A DNA stretch of 35,255 nt from Stentor coeruleus (lineage: Eukaryota > Ciliophora > Heterotrichea > Heterotrichida > Stentoridae): contig MPUH01000780.1 in assembly GCA_001970955.1 (NCBI GenBank), positions 1 to 35,255 of the forward strand, given 5' to 3'. This document shows positions 9,351-20,396 of this stretch, in pieces. The notes beneath the pieces were generated by a model. The model was not told the DNA's origin, searched no databases, and saw only the letters and a program-made list of their open reading frames with translations. The number at the start of each line of letters is the position of its first letter. Position 1 is the stretch's first letter. Both the position numbers and the translations under genes were made by a program.

Positions 9351-10304
9351 TTATTTATGGACTATACCACTAAGAATTTCTAAACCTCCTTGACTCTTAA
9401 CTTTTTCCGAAAGTTGCTTGCCAAGTTCTTCAGCTGTTAAAATATCCCCTGATACACCTAAATAAAATTTACTATCAAAAACAGTCAATGGTTGAGTTGT
9501 ATGCCAAACCTGCCCAACTAGGGTTAAAATACCCCCATTTACTTCTGTATATACCCCAATTGGTAATTTACATCCCTATATTATCCTTACTCCTTCCAAA
9601 TCTTTCATAAACGCTCGTTCTGCCAAACATCTTAACCTTGTTTCTTGGCATTCAAAAGTTTTTAAATACTTAATAAGTTCATGATCATTTTCTCTACATT
9701 CAAGGGCTAAAGCAGCTTGTCCTGGAGCATACAAATATTCTTTTTCATCTAAAATTTCAATATTAAGTGTATTCTGAAGATTCAATCTAGCAATTCCAGC
9801 TGCAGCAAGAATAATACAATCATATTCCCCAGATTCAAGTTTTTTAATTCTTGTATTCAGATTACCTCTTATATTTTGGAATCTAAAATCTTTATTTTGA
9901 TATTTATAAGCTAATGAAGCTTGACGACGTAAAGAACTTGTCCCTATAATGCTGTTATTTGGTAAAGATTCAAGATTTGTGATTCCAGGTTTTAATACAG
10001 CAACATCACCTCTTGATGTGTTAAATGGAAGTATTGCAGCTATAACAAGTCCTTCTGTTGTTGATGTTGGCATATCTTTTAGACAATGGGCTGCTAGATC
10101 AGCACGACCAGATAAAAGTTCAATTTCTAGTTGTTTGACAAAAATACCAACACCTGGCATTGAGTATAGAGGAGATTGGAGGTTTATATCACCTTCAGAT
10201 GTTACACCAACTATTTCTCCACCGATTAGATCACGTATAAAATGAGCCTGGACCATCGCTAGAGCACTTTCTCGAGATGCAATTTTGATAGCACGGCTTT
10301 CCAT
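9351..10304 (-). CDS. HMBS: Hydroxymethylbilane synthase (porphobilinogen deaminase), one intron
   Basis: Condenses four porphobilinogen units to hydroxymethylbilane in heme synthesis. Splicing out 9576-9590 gives 312 aa, about the usual family length. Visible landmarks: RESALAMVQA at 11-20 (usual SxLAxxQ region), HCLKDMPT at 73-80 with the catalytic Asp77 (commonly HSLKDVPT), GTSSLRRQ at 121-128 with pyrrole-carboxylate-binding arginines, and the APGQAALALECR segment near 193-204. Gly-Gly-Cys240-Lys-Leu-Pro-Ile-Gly carries the cysteine that holds the dipyrromethane cofactor. That cysteine lies directly after the intron, so without splicing the enzyme would lose it and its third domain. No organelle-targeting peptide is seen, so it is probably cytosolic. 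The start at 10304 fits the family N-terminus. Confidence 0.96.
9576..9590 (-). other. 15-nt intron in HMBS gene
   Basis: On the minus strand GTAAGGATAATATAG, phase 0, with an in-frame TAG formed by its last three bases. Removal joins DLEG to GCKLPIG, restoring the cofactor-cysteine motif. Confidence 0.96.
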
Positions 10305-10415
10305 TTATTAGGTTTTTAGTTAGAAATCAACTGTCTGGAGAAAAGGTATAATTAGTTTATTCGTAGTAATATATAAAATATTTAGGATTTAGGAAGTAAT
10401 TATGGATGGCGATAA

Positions 10416-11264
10416 ATGGAAGGGAACGATAGCCATGAATTGAAACTCCAAGAAAAGAAGGCAGATGAAGAGCTATCTAAACTTCCAGAAGAAGAAAAAG
10501 CATTTGTGCAGCCAGTTCTCGAGCTCCAAAAGCAAAGAAACACTTTATTCCTAGCGTTCCTCGGCGAACTACGAGCTCTTGAATACAAATACGACCAGCA
10601 ATACACTCCTTTATACGAGCAACGCTCTCAAGTTATTAAAAATGCTTCAGAATTCTGGCTTAAAGTTCTAAAAAACAACCCATTAACCTCAACTATGGTA
10701 TTCGAGCAAGATGAACAACTTCTTAAACATCTTGTTGATATAAAATACTTTGGTGAACCTAATACCGACAATTTCAAGCTTGAATTCCACTTTTCTGAAA
10801 ACAATTTTATTGAAAACACTATCCTAACAAAAAAATACACAGTTGGTGGTGATGATGAAGTAAAAAGTGGTGAAGGTACTGAAATAAAATGGAAAGGAGC
10901 TAATCTTACACAAAAAGTCAAAAAAACAAAAAAGAGAGGGAAAAACAAAAAAGCTGGGATTAAAGTTGAAGAAATCCCTAGTTTTTTTAGTTTTTTCAAA
11001 AGTGTAAGTGCTGATGATGAAGAGGAAGAGGAGGAAAGTGAAGATGAAGGAATGGGGGATATGATGGAAGAGGATTTTGAAGTTGCTTGTGAGATTAGAG
11101 ATGAGATTATTCCTAATGCGATTTATTACTTTTTGGGAATAAGAGATGAAGATGATATGGGTTTAGATGATGAGGATCATGAAGATAATGAAGGTAAAGG
11201 TAAAGGCAAAGGGAAGAAGATTGATGGGTCAGGGAATGAAAAAGCTGATTGCAAAAATCAGTAG
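10416..11264 (+). CDS. NAP1: Nucleosome assembly protein (NAP1 family histone chaperone)
   Basis: 282 aa, complete. NAP proteins chaperone H2A-H2B and related histones between cytoplasm and nucleus. The long dimerisation helix (about 25-75) reads ELRALEYKYDQQYTPLYEQR, matching the family's KYxxxYxPLYxxR signature. EFWLKVLKNN and LLKHLVDIKYF follow, then the earmuff strands KLEFHFSENNFIENTILTKK. A basic Lys-rich stretch precedes PSFFSFFK, and RDEIIPNAIYYFLGI is the family's closing motif (IIPxxxxYFxG). Acidic segments (about 200-220 and 240-262) fit histone binding. It is somewhat shorter than yeast NAP1, mainly at the N-terminus. An ATG at 10402 is in another frame and runs into a stop, so 10416 is taken as start. 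Confidence 0.93.
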   Translation: MEGNDSHELKLQEKKADEELSKLPEEEKAFVQPVLELQKQRNTLFLAFLGELRALEYKYDQQYTPLYEQRSQVIKNASEFWLKVLKNNPLTSTMVFEQDEQLLKHLVDIKYFGEPNTDNFKLEFHFSENNFIENTILTKKYTVGGDDEVKSGEGTEIKWKGANLTQKVKKTKKRGKNKKAGIKVEEIPSFFSFFKSVSADDEEEEEESEDEGMGDMMEEDFEVACEIRDEIIPNAIYYFLGIRDEDDMGLDDEDHEDNEGKGKGKGKKIDGSGNEKADCKNQ

Positions 11265-11745
11265 ATAAAATTAGGGGTTAATAGATTATTTATTGAGATA
11301 AAATAAAAGATTTTGGTTTTTTGGCTGGGAGGGTTGGTTTTGGTGTCATTTTTATGTATGCAGACAGGGTGACTGAAGATTTTGTATTTAGTTTGGGTAT
11401 AAAGATAAGTGAAATAGTTTTTTTATGAGTTTTTGTAGTGATAATTATAGAATATTCTCTTGAATGATAAAGTAAAATTAGTGGTAAAAGTCTCTGTATA
11501 TCAAATCTGATTATTTTTTGTATAAAAAACCTATCTTCATACACATAAAACTTAAAAACCATACCCTAAACCAAAAATTCATATTTATAATCCTAAAAAA
11601 CTTATATCTAATCTTTAAACCTTCCATCCTATACAAATTTTGCTTTGCAAAATTTCAATCTTAAAATCCTAAACTTCAACAAACCTAAAAACTATAAACA
11701 AGCCTAAAACATGATGTTGACTACGAACACAAAAGACTAATTTAA
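11265..11745. other. Intergenic with marked strand asymmetry
   Basis: The left half, after NAP1, is G/T-rich on the + strand (GGCTGGGAGGGTTGG near 11320). The right half, before the next gene, is C-rich and G-poor. A 90-codon frame on the minus strand (11290-11562) has no recognisable motif and is not called as a gene. Confidence 0.5.
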
Positions 11746-13447
11746 ATGGACATCGAAGTCAAATTATCAAAAGAATGGCTATAATTATATGGACGCTGTT
11801 GATAGAGGAAAGCAAATACTAGTGATGACAGTAGATATTGGAGATGGTAGACAAGATTTTATCACTGTTTATGAACATGATGATCCCGCATACTTAGCTC
11901 AAGAGTTTGCAGGGAAATATGGCTTAGATCGTACCCTTCAAAAAAACCTGCACATTATGATCCAAGAAAACACTAAAGAAGTTCTTAAAAGTGATATGCA
12001 TATGAAAGAACCATCAGAAACTGACTCTATTGGCCCTTCTCCGTTTTTGTCTCCAATCAAAACAGATTATAAAAACAATGATAGTAAAATGAAAAAACCT
12101 AATAACAATAACAATACAGAAACTAAATGTTCGCCATCAAAAGGTAGCATATATAGTGCTGTATACAAACAATTACGTAAAACTACTAATTCCAAATCGG
12201 TAAGTCTAATGAATTCTCAATCAAAAATCAAAAAAAATGGGTTTAACTATGGTGATTATCTTTACGCAAAAGGGATAAAAGATCGTGAACAGGCTGAAAA
12301 GTTTAAAGAAATGAAAAAACAAGAACAATTCGAAAAGGAAATTCACAATTTTACTTTTTCACCCCTTATCAACACGAATTCTAGTATGATATCCCCACGA
12401 GTTTATGACAAGCCAGAGAATATTTTATTAAAAAAACAAGAAGAAAACAAGGAAAAACTGAAAAAAATCAAAGAAAGCCAAGAACAAGAATACTATAAAG
12501 AATGTTCATTTACCCCTAAAATTAACAACTCAGCTAAAAGCAAAGAAGGTGTTAAAAAACATAAAGAACTTTATATACAAGCTGAAGAACGAAGGGAAAG
12601 AAAAGAAAAACGTATTGAAGAAGATCTAAAACAATGGAGTTTTAAACCTGATGTAGGAAATGCAAGGAAAAAAAATGTTTTTGAGACTACTGAACAGTTT
12701 TTAGATAGACTTGAAACTTCAAAAAAAGCTACTGAGGAAGAAATGGAGAGAATAAGAAAAGAGAAGGAGAGAATGGAATTAGAATATGTTAACAGTAAAC
12801 CTTATAAACAAGAAAAAGAAAAAAGTTTTGATAGACACAACACGGCTCCAATTTGGGATTATTTGTATTCACAACGAGATTCTAAAAAAAAGGAAATCGA
12901 AACTTCACAGTTGGAGTTTTTAAAAAGCATGGAAGCAGCATCTTTATCAAAAAAGACAACCGAAAACTCAGATAAAATCTACAACGATTTCCGTATAAAA
13001 CAATACGAAAGGCTTTTTACTCTTATGGACAGTGATTATGATGGGCAAATTTCTGCATCTGCTATTAACATCACAGCACTTGAACTTCCGGTTCTCAAAG
13101 TCTTAACCCCATTTTTTGAAGAGCTGGAAAAAACTCAAGTCTCAATTTCCTTACAAGATTTCTGTCAGAGTATGGAAAACTACTACAAAACTCTTAATGT
13201 AGAAAAACGCGCCATCCTAATAAAGCGTCCTGATAAAAAAGAAGAAGAAGTTCCAGAAAGAAAACCATTTATAAGCACAACAAGTGCTATTTTAGCTGAA
13301 AAAAAGAGAAGTTCACTCCCAGCTGATTTTCTTGAAAGGCAGAGCACCGTGACTAAAATGACTGAAATGAAGCTTCAGAAAATCAGAGACGAAAAAGAAG
13401 GTAAAATCGAGCAAGAATGCACGTTTAAACCTATAATAAAAACTTAA
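11746..13447 (+). CDS. Ubiquitin-like/EF-hand protein with C(T/S)FxPxIN-type repeats
   Basis: The safe start is ATG 11789 (552 aa). ATG 11746 can join it in frame if a 16-nt GTCA...AAAG segment (11758-11773) is an intron, adding MDIENGYNY. Residues about 8-65 resemble a small ubiquitin-fold module (DGRQDFITVYEHDDPAYLAQ, GLDRTLQKNL). Four related motifs punctuate the protein: FTFSPLIN 188-195, CSFTPKIN 239-246, WSFKPDVG 283-290 and CTFKPIIK 544-551. Between them lie charged helical stretches with YLYAKGIKDRE-like segments. A canonical EF-hand loop (DSDYDGQIS from Asp414) suggests calcium binding. Such motif strings occur, to my knowledge, in ciliate and flagellate axoneme or basal-body proteins, so a cytoskeletal role is inferred only. 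The gene at 20397-20984 carries a related CTFKP motif. Confidence 0.85.
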
Positions 13448-13565
13448 TTAACCTACACCTTAATAGAAATAGCCCAACTTTCTGCAAAAATCTCCTAAAA
13501 TTCTCAATAAAATCTTTTTTTCAAAAGGGTTTTTTATACTAAATTTACCTCTTAACAGTAATAAT

Positions 13566-14483
13566 ATGGGAAATCGGATATTTGGGTGCTGTGATGAAGG
13601 GTTAAATATAAAACATCAAGAACTTAATGTGAATCCACTTACAAGTAGACAAGGGCTTAATACAAGCCAGTTTTCATCTGAAATCCTATCTTCATTTATG
13701 CGGGAGTCTTGCGAGTTCAAAATGACTGACCTCGGGCAAAGACGTTTAGCATTATCAGCTTTAAAAGACTTCAAGACTTTAAAACTCAGAATCGTAAACT
13801 CAGGCATGCTTGATAAAGATAAAATCCTAAATATAAGACCTTCTGGTTTAGAACAATCAAAAAGACGTGCTGATGATGGGTATGTGTTTTTTGGATGTAA
13901 AAAAAAACTCAGAAACATAATCGTCAATGATTTTGTTGTTCCATTACGTGATCCTGAACTTAATGAAACTCATCGAGGTAAACATTTTGTTATTTACTAT
14001 AGAATAGACAAAAATTCTTATTGGATTCGAGATCTTTGTGTTGGGTTTGGGGTTTTTGTAAGACTTGATTATACTTTGTTGTTAAAAGATTCTATGCTTT
14101 TTAATATTGGGGAAAGTTTTTTAGTTGTCCATTTTAAAAACACGCAAAATTTTTCAGAGATTTCGATTAGGGTGTTTGGAGCTGGGGTTTCTGGAGAAAG
14201 CAAGTAAGGTTTACAAAGGACGTTTAATAGTATACAAGATGAGAATATTTTAATTGGAAGAAATGCTGCTTCTCATATAAAAATTTCAGATCAAATGCTA
14301 TCGAAGGTACAGTGCACAATTTTTTATACTTGCACTTCGGGATGGATGCTTGTGGATGGGGATTTAAATAATAATCGTTGCAGTACTAATGGGACTTGGA
14401 TGTATTTAAACGAAGATTTCGAAATTTACAATGGGATGATATTCAAAACAAATCAGTCGTTGTTTGAAGTAGGATTTATTTAG
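13566..14483 (+). CDS. FHA-domain protein, one 15-nt intron
   Basis: Spliced length 300 aa. FHA domains bind phosphothreonine peptides. The C-terminal domain, readable only after removing 14204-14218, has the canonical elements: ILIGRNAASHIKI (GR and SH), then the SKVQC strand, GWMLVDGD and STNGTWMYL (NGT). The first half contains YWIRDLCVGFGVFVRL and MLFNIGESFLVVHF, which look like the core strands of a second, divergent FHA module, so this may be a tandem FHA protein. The start MGNRIFGCC suggests membrane acylation (Gly2 plus Cys8-Cys9), but residue 6 is Phe, outside the classic myristoylation consensus. There is no catalytic domain. It follows the EF-hand protein on the same strand. Confidence 0.9.
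14204..14218 (+). other. 15-nt intron in FHA gene
   Basis: GTAAGGTTTACAAAG, phase 2, with an in-frame TAA. Removal reads GESKTFNSIQDENILIGRNA and so restores the start of the FHA core. Confidence 0.95.
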
Positions 14484-15337
14484 GCTAAAATTGAGTAATC
14501 GTTTTAAATTTCCCTAGTTTCGGTGGGCTTTTATGAGAGAATTTTTTTTAATAATGATAGAAATTGGGTTTTTCGATGGTAGATGCTGGTTTTATGATCA
14601 AAGATGATGTTGTGATTTGGAATTTATAGGTTTTTTGAAGTGATATTGTGATAAAAAGTTATCCTTAAAAACAGAATTAATATACTTGTTTATGCCCTTA
14701 GCCTTAAAAATGTTAAAAAGTTATAATAATGATACTCAAAATCAGTATAAGCTTTTTAAAATCTGCACTAAGATATAAATGACTTTATTTATTATAAATA
14801 TACTTGAAGGCTATTAAAATAAAACCAAAATGTTTTTGCTCTTAAAAGAATCCCTAATATCCAACATTAAACTTAGTTTATATTTGTAAAGAAAATATCA
14901 TTTACAATATGCAAAAATAAAAGTGATTTTTCTATTACCTTTGTAGTATAATTAAAAATATCCGCATCAAAGTTAATTCCTTTATACAAAATAATCTAAT
15001 TATGCATTTAACCTACCGATAAAAAAAAAAATCATATTAAAGTATTAATAAATCAATCTAAAATGGTAATTATCATGTAACACAATCTTCACAAACTACA
15101 AAAAAAAAACTATAAATCCAAAACCCCTAAACTACATAGTAAAATTAAAATATAATAGCGATTATTTTCCATAATTTCCCAATCAGACCACATTTAATCG
15201 CAAACTTTTTCAAGCCAAACCCAAAAAATAATTCACAATAATCCTCCTAACTCTAAAATACCCCAAAAGTTCATCTAAAAACTCCAAAAATCAAAACATA
15301 AAAACAATATTTTAAAACACAGACTATTAATAATTAA
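14484..15337. other. Long intergenic region, no gene seen
   Basis: About 850 AT-rich bases between the FHA gene and the next + strand gene. The first third is G/T-rich and the last third C/A-rich on the + strand, as in other gene flanks here. No reading frame, RNA fold or repeat stands out. Confidence 0.55.
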
Positions 15338-15979
15338 ATGTGGAGCCTAGACAGTTGTATTAAAACAAAAGTCCGTTCAATATCCTCAAGTCGTTTGCCC
15401 AAAGGAGTAATGAAGCTTCTAGTCGATTCATCAAAATTTGTATATTTCGGTGAAAATCTTGAAAGAAAAGTTGATTGTTTTTACACAGAACATCGTCATC
15501 GGATTCATGACCAAGATTTAAAAACTCCTATTGGTGAAAAAGCCTTTAATATACACACACAATATCTAAGATCAAGTTCTAGAGGAGGATTTACACCTCA
15601 TTCTAGGATAAAAAGAAACTGTAAAAGTAATGAAAAAATTAACGAAAAAACATCTTTATATAAAAGACGACCTTCTCGAGAACCTTCTTCAAAAGAAAAT
15701 GTGAAAAGTGGGGCGAATTTTTATATAGAACAACTGTTAACGATGCCGATAACAAAAAAGAAGATTTTAGAAAGAACTACTTTTAAAACTAGTCCTTTAA
15801 GGGAAAATAGGATAAGACATGAAAGAAGAGGTACTAATAAAAGGATTAATGAATGCAAGTTCACCAATACTGATGATTTAGAAAATCGCAAAGCTGAACC
15901 GTTGGTAGTTGTTGGCAATCTTACAATTATTGATGAAGTTGAGTCACCTTCTCCTACTTTTAAACCTAGATATCTTTGA
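15338..15979 (+). CDS. Basic protein of unknown function
   Basis: 213 aa, complete, TGA stop. I do not recognise it. It is rich in Lys, Arg and Ser (for example SLYKRRPSREPSSKENVK) and predicted to be mostly disordered, with short hydrophobic patches (KLLVDSSKFVYFGENL near the N-terminus and AEPLVVVGNLTIIDEV near the C-terminus). The two FTPHSR and TFKPRY segments faintly recall the FxP motifs of neighbouring structural proteins, but this is weak. No signal peptide, membrane segment or catalytic motif. Its length and C-rich 5' flank resemble the surrounding genes, which supports it as real; no homologue is named. Confidence 0.65.
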   Translation: MWSLDSCIKTKVRSISSSRLPKGVMKLLVDSSKFVYFGENLERKVDCFYTEHRHRIHDQDLKTPIGEKAFNIHTQYLRSSSRGGFTPHSRIKRNCKSNEKINEKTSLYKRRPSREPSSKENVKSGANFYIEQLLTMPITKKKILERTTFKTSPLRENRIRHERRGTNKRINECKFTNTDDLENRKAEPLVVVGNLTIIDEVESPSPTFKPRYL

Positions 15980-16349
15980 AAATATAAAATTCATTTAACT
16001 AAAGAGCAATTTATATATTGAGTAAATCATATTGTTATTTTCAATTATTTATAAATTACTCACTCACTCTATAAATATTACTTGCCTTATTCTACAAAAT
16101 CCTTTATATTACCATCATATATTCTCAAGCATTTAAATCATATATTTCTTTTCTCTATTTTTATCCCTCCTCTATACTTTTTTTACATCCACTATTCCTA
16201 ATAATCCTTCTCATCTAAATCTTAATCAAAATAACTAAAAAATCATAAAAAAAAACAAACTATAATTCATATATTCCATATTACCCCAATACCTTTTTTA
16301 CTTAAATTCAACATATCCATTCTTATTATTAATTCTTGGAATAACTATA
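15980..16349. other. Intergenic, C/T-rich 5' flank
   Basis: Pyrimidine-rich and G-poor + strand (16080-16345) directly upstream of the large gene. No reading frame or RNA gene seen. Confidence 0.5.
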
Positions 16350-19300
16350 ATGCTCAAACTAAAAATCCTAGAAACTTATGTGCCTAGCGACATAAAATTT
16401 ACAGCCGATGAGCTTAAAATGAATCTTAAAATCAAAAACCAAACCTATTCAATCGAGTGCAAATTTGGCCAAGAAATCAGTTTAGAACTTTCTGATAACA
16501 AAGATATCGAACTAATTTTACTTAAAGGTGAACAAAGAATCTCAAGTATTGTGACAAATTTTGAGTTTTTATCTGTAAACAATGATTATGATATTCTTGA
16601 TGACTGGATATCATTTCGTGTAATTGTTGTAAGTAACTTTAAACCTGATAAAATCAAGAAATCAAATTCAAAAGATAACTTTATAAGAATAAGAGTTCGA
16701 GGGAAAAAGCTTCAAAGAACACAAATGATAGGGTTTGATGTTGGCTTGGCGGGGGAAGGAACTTTGAAGATGGAAAAAAATCATAATAACAAAAAATATG
16801 ATAAAGACTCTGATGAAGTTTATAATAAAAAACAAGAGATTTTTGAAGAAAAACAGGAAGCTNACTTCAAAGAATACAAATGATAGGGTTTGATGTTGGC
16901 TTGGCGGGGGAAGGAACTTTGAAGATGGAAAAAATTCATAATAACAAAAAATGTGATAAAGACTCTGATGAAGTTTATAATAAAAAACAAGAGATTTTTG
17001 AAGAAAAACAGGAAGCTAAAGATAAGGTTTTTATAGAAAAAAATGATAAAAAGGGGAAAGGTTTGGAGGATATAAAAGAGAGCCGAAGCTTTGAAGAATG
17101 TTTGGATTTTGATGATAAAATATTGGAATCAAATATAGGATTTCAGGAAATTGATATAAAAGTAGAAAATGAAAAGGATGATAAAAGCTGTGGGGAAATT
17201 ACTGAAGTATTTCAGGGAGAAGTAAAAATGCAAAGGTCAAACTTAAGAAAAAAAACTATAAATGAAAGTGAAAATTTGGTCAAAATCTCAGAAAATGATA
17301 AAGAAATGTTTATTATTAGTGAAGAAATTGCAAAAGATGAAAAGAAAAAAAGCTTTAAAATGTGGGATGAGAATTTTAGTCAAACTAAAGAAAATACTGA
17401 TTTCGAGTTAGCTTTGGAAGAATCTCCAATTTTAATTGTATCACAAGGTTACCCAAGTATAGTTAAAAATGATGAAAAAGTTTTAGCAGTTATCGAACCA
17501 GTGTTAGAAGACTCTTTAGAAATTGAAAAAAATGATCCTTGTATTCAGAAATTCAGATGCAAATCTGAAGACTTTGATTCATCCACAACTAGCAAAGGAA
17601 ACTTAGTTATAGAAACCCAAGAAAACTGCATTACAATAGTATCAACAATTAGCATGCACAAACAGCCAATGCATCGAAGTGTAAAATCTTTAAATTTTGA
17701 AAGTTTAGATAAAAAGCTCAGCAAAACATTAGGTGAAAGCAAAAAAACTTTTGAACCTAAAATAAAAAACGACAAAATCACACCTAAAACTTTAGATAAC
17801 AAAAGTAAAACTATGAACAAAACTGATAAACCAAAAGAAACTCCTACAAAAAAACCAAAAGCTGTTAAAAATCACGAAGAAAAAGATAAAATCCTATGGA
17901 ATTCCGACACAGGGATCGGAACATCAATAAAAAAAGCCAAAACCCTTGAAAAAAACCAACAAACAAAAAAAAACCTATCATCAAAATCTCCAGCTTTACT
18001 CAAGCCCCAAATCTGCATAACACTTCCTGATCACCCAAAACCAAAACCTAAAACTCCTCAGCCGAAATCTGAATCAGAAAAACTTTTATCATCAAACATA
18101 AAAACCCCAATGCCAAAAATAACCCCTAAAATCCTAGCGGAGGTAGAAACTAATACTAAAGAGCTAAAAAAAATCCCATTAGAAACTTTGAATATAGAAG
18201 AAACTCAAAAGAAATCAGCAAGTATAACAGAAACTCTTGAAAAATCATTATTAAGGGTTCCTGAGACAATTTTGGAACATAATGAAGAAAAAACCCCAAC
18301 AACTAAATATTCATCATGTGATTATGTTAATGCAATATCAGTATCTGAGTATTATCTAAAATCAATTATGTGGTTGTTACAGTCAGTGAATCTAAGAAGC
18401 AGTTATCCTATTATACCTCCAATAGAAAATAAACCTAATGAGTTTTGTAGTATCCAAAGCGCCTCTGATATACCTGAGGATTGTTATTTAATACCAAAAA
18501 CCAAGCATTTACCATATATTCTCTTTGCATTAAGCTATAAACTTCAGTGGGCCAAAGCTCAAAACGATGAAATCGCGTTCATCCAAGATTTTTCTGACCA
18601 GCAAAACACTGCCTACGAACAACTGGATCTAGGAAAAAAATCAATACAAAGCGAGGAACTCCAAAGGACCAAAGAGTTTAAAAATTCCCTTGAAAACCTC
18701 AAAGGCAAAACCACATCACTTTCTTTTTCCCTATCCAAAAAAACCCTAGAAATCGAAGAAGATCTCAAAACCAAAGCATTCCTTCAAGGCCAACTTGATG
18801 AACTAACTAAAGAAAATTCTCAAATCGAAGACCAAATATCAAATCTTCCAACAAAAAACACCCTCACGAGCCAAATGGCTGAAATTTCATACAGCCTTCG
18901 AAGCTACAAAGAAAAAACCCAGCATTTAATGAGAACTTTTAAAGAAAAGTCTCAAAAACAAGGACAAACTTTACTAGAACTAACAAAAAGCCTAAACATG
19001 TTACGAGGTAAATGCATAGACCTAGAAAAATCATGTGATTTACTAGAAAGAGAAAATACAGAAATGACTTCACAAGTCGCTCACAGCCTGCTAAAAGCCT
19101 CAAATTCTTCTAAAAAAACAAAAAGAGTTCCTGCAAGTCAAATAAAATCCGACCTTCTCAAACTAGACCAAGATCGTGCTAAACTGAAATCCTCATCTCT
19201 TTTCCTTATAAACAAAATCGAATCATCTAATAAAACATATAAACTCACTCAACAAAACTATAAAAAAAATCTAGACTCTTTATCAAAATCTATTATAATA

Positions 19301-19780
19301 TCAACACCTTTAACTAAAACTATAAATTCAATACCAGCTTTATCTAAACCTTCACCATTAGCATTTCCTAATAACCCTCTTGACTTTTTACCAGATTTTA
19401 TTTACTCTTTAGCTTCTAATATGTTAACAATACCATGTTTATCTTATAATTTACAAACTGATAAGAATATACTTGTTAGGTATATGAAAGAAATTAATCA
19501 TCAAGGAATGTGGAGTAATTCTGATGGACATGTTGATCAAATAGATGAACTTATGTCACATTTTATTATTTTTAATAGTAGTGAAGTACCTTTTGTTATT
19601 AAAAGAGAGAAGTCTGGGGTTTATAGGTTTGGGAATAAGATGGTTCAGGTCGCTGTGCAGAATTTTAAACTCGTTGTAAAGTGTGGGAATCGTAATTTGC
19701 CTATACAGGAGTATTTGAAAATCACAGGGAAGAGGACGAATAGTCTTAATCGTAGTCCTGCCAGGAATTTTCATAAGTAG
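16350..19780 (+). CDS. Large C2-like, coiled-coil structural protein (frame split by N artefact)
   Basis: With the duplicated 153-bp join around the N at 16863 collapsed to one copy, a single frame of 1091 aa runs from ATG 16350 to TAG 19780. The N-terminal about 110 residues are beta-rich and resemble a C2 domain (LKLKILETYVPSDIK, then IECKFGQEISLELSDN and strand pairs); this is a fold impression only. Residues about 125-410 are acidic and charged, about 412-545 Lys/Pro-rich and probably disordered. Residues about 700-920 form a long coiled coil (heptads around EELQRTKEFKNSLENLKG and KCIDLEKSCDLLERENTEM). The last about 130 residues are globular (GVYRFGNKMVQVAVQNFKLV). The architecture suggests a cytoskeletal or basal-body scaffold. 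No enzyme motif is seen and I cannot name an orthologue. Confidence 0.8.
16710..17017. repeat. 153-bp direct duplication around N (assembly join)
   Basis: 16710-16862 and 16865-17017 match with about three differences (for example GAACAC/GAATAC and AATATG/AATGTG). They flank the N at 16863. Using only one copy leaves the large gene open throughout (16350-16862 continues in frame at 17018), so the duplication is an artefact of joining two variants. Confidence 0.9.
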
Positions 19781-20396
19781 GGATGAATTTTTTTATAATA
19801 AAATCAGCATTGAACATATCATAATAATCTTAATATCATCAGAGCATAAAAAATCCGTATCAAAGCTCCAAGTCTAAATAATGTAAACCTTTAAAAATAT
19901 TTTAATAGAAACAAAAAAACATTCTTTTCAATTTACAAAAAATATTTTCACTACAAAACTTGTCTTCATTAAAATAGCTAATATTCCACCTAAAACTCGC
20001 ATATTTCTATGCTATTTTTTCATCAAAAAAAAATCAATTTCCACTATAAAAAATCAAATTTTTTTCACTATTGCATTATTAATCTTATCTCTTTTATTAA
20101 AAAATTATCTTCACACAATCTTACGTGTTTTTTTCTTAAAAAAACTAAAACTATTTTCTTTTAAACCCTTTTTTTGTCTTTTGCTTCAAATTTCAGCCTT
20201 TAATGTGTTTTGTTTTTCTATCACAAAGTTCTAATTGTATTTTAATAATTTTTTTATATTACTTCAGATAGGCATATTATTTATTTTAATCTAAACTATA
20301 ATCATTTTATTACTAAATACTATTATTCTCGCTAAGTGCATAAGTCTTCCATTTAAATAAGATTTTTTCCTCGAATCTTTTCTTATAATAAGCACT
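19781..20396. other. Intergenic, no gene seen
   Basis: About 615 bases, T- and A-rich with many homopolymer runs. No gene or repeat recognised. Confidence 0.55.

Noticed and set aside
6794..10304. Bacterial transfer or contamination (ftsH- and hemC-like genes)
   Set aside because: The HMBS gene has a 15-nt intron, the protease has a mitochondrial-type presequence, and both share base composition with their neighbours.
10400..10999. Long antisense reading frames opposite the NAP1 gene
   Set aside because: They overlap a clearly conserved protein on the other strand and show compositional shadows (Ser/Phe-rich) without motifs.
11290..11562. 90-codon minus-strand frame after NAP1
   Set aside because: It lies in the biased 3' flank, has no motif or neighbour logic and may be chance; not enough to call a gene.
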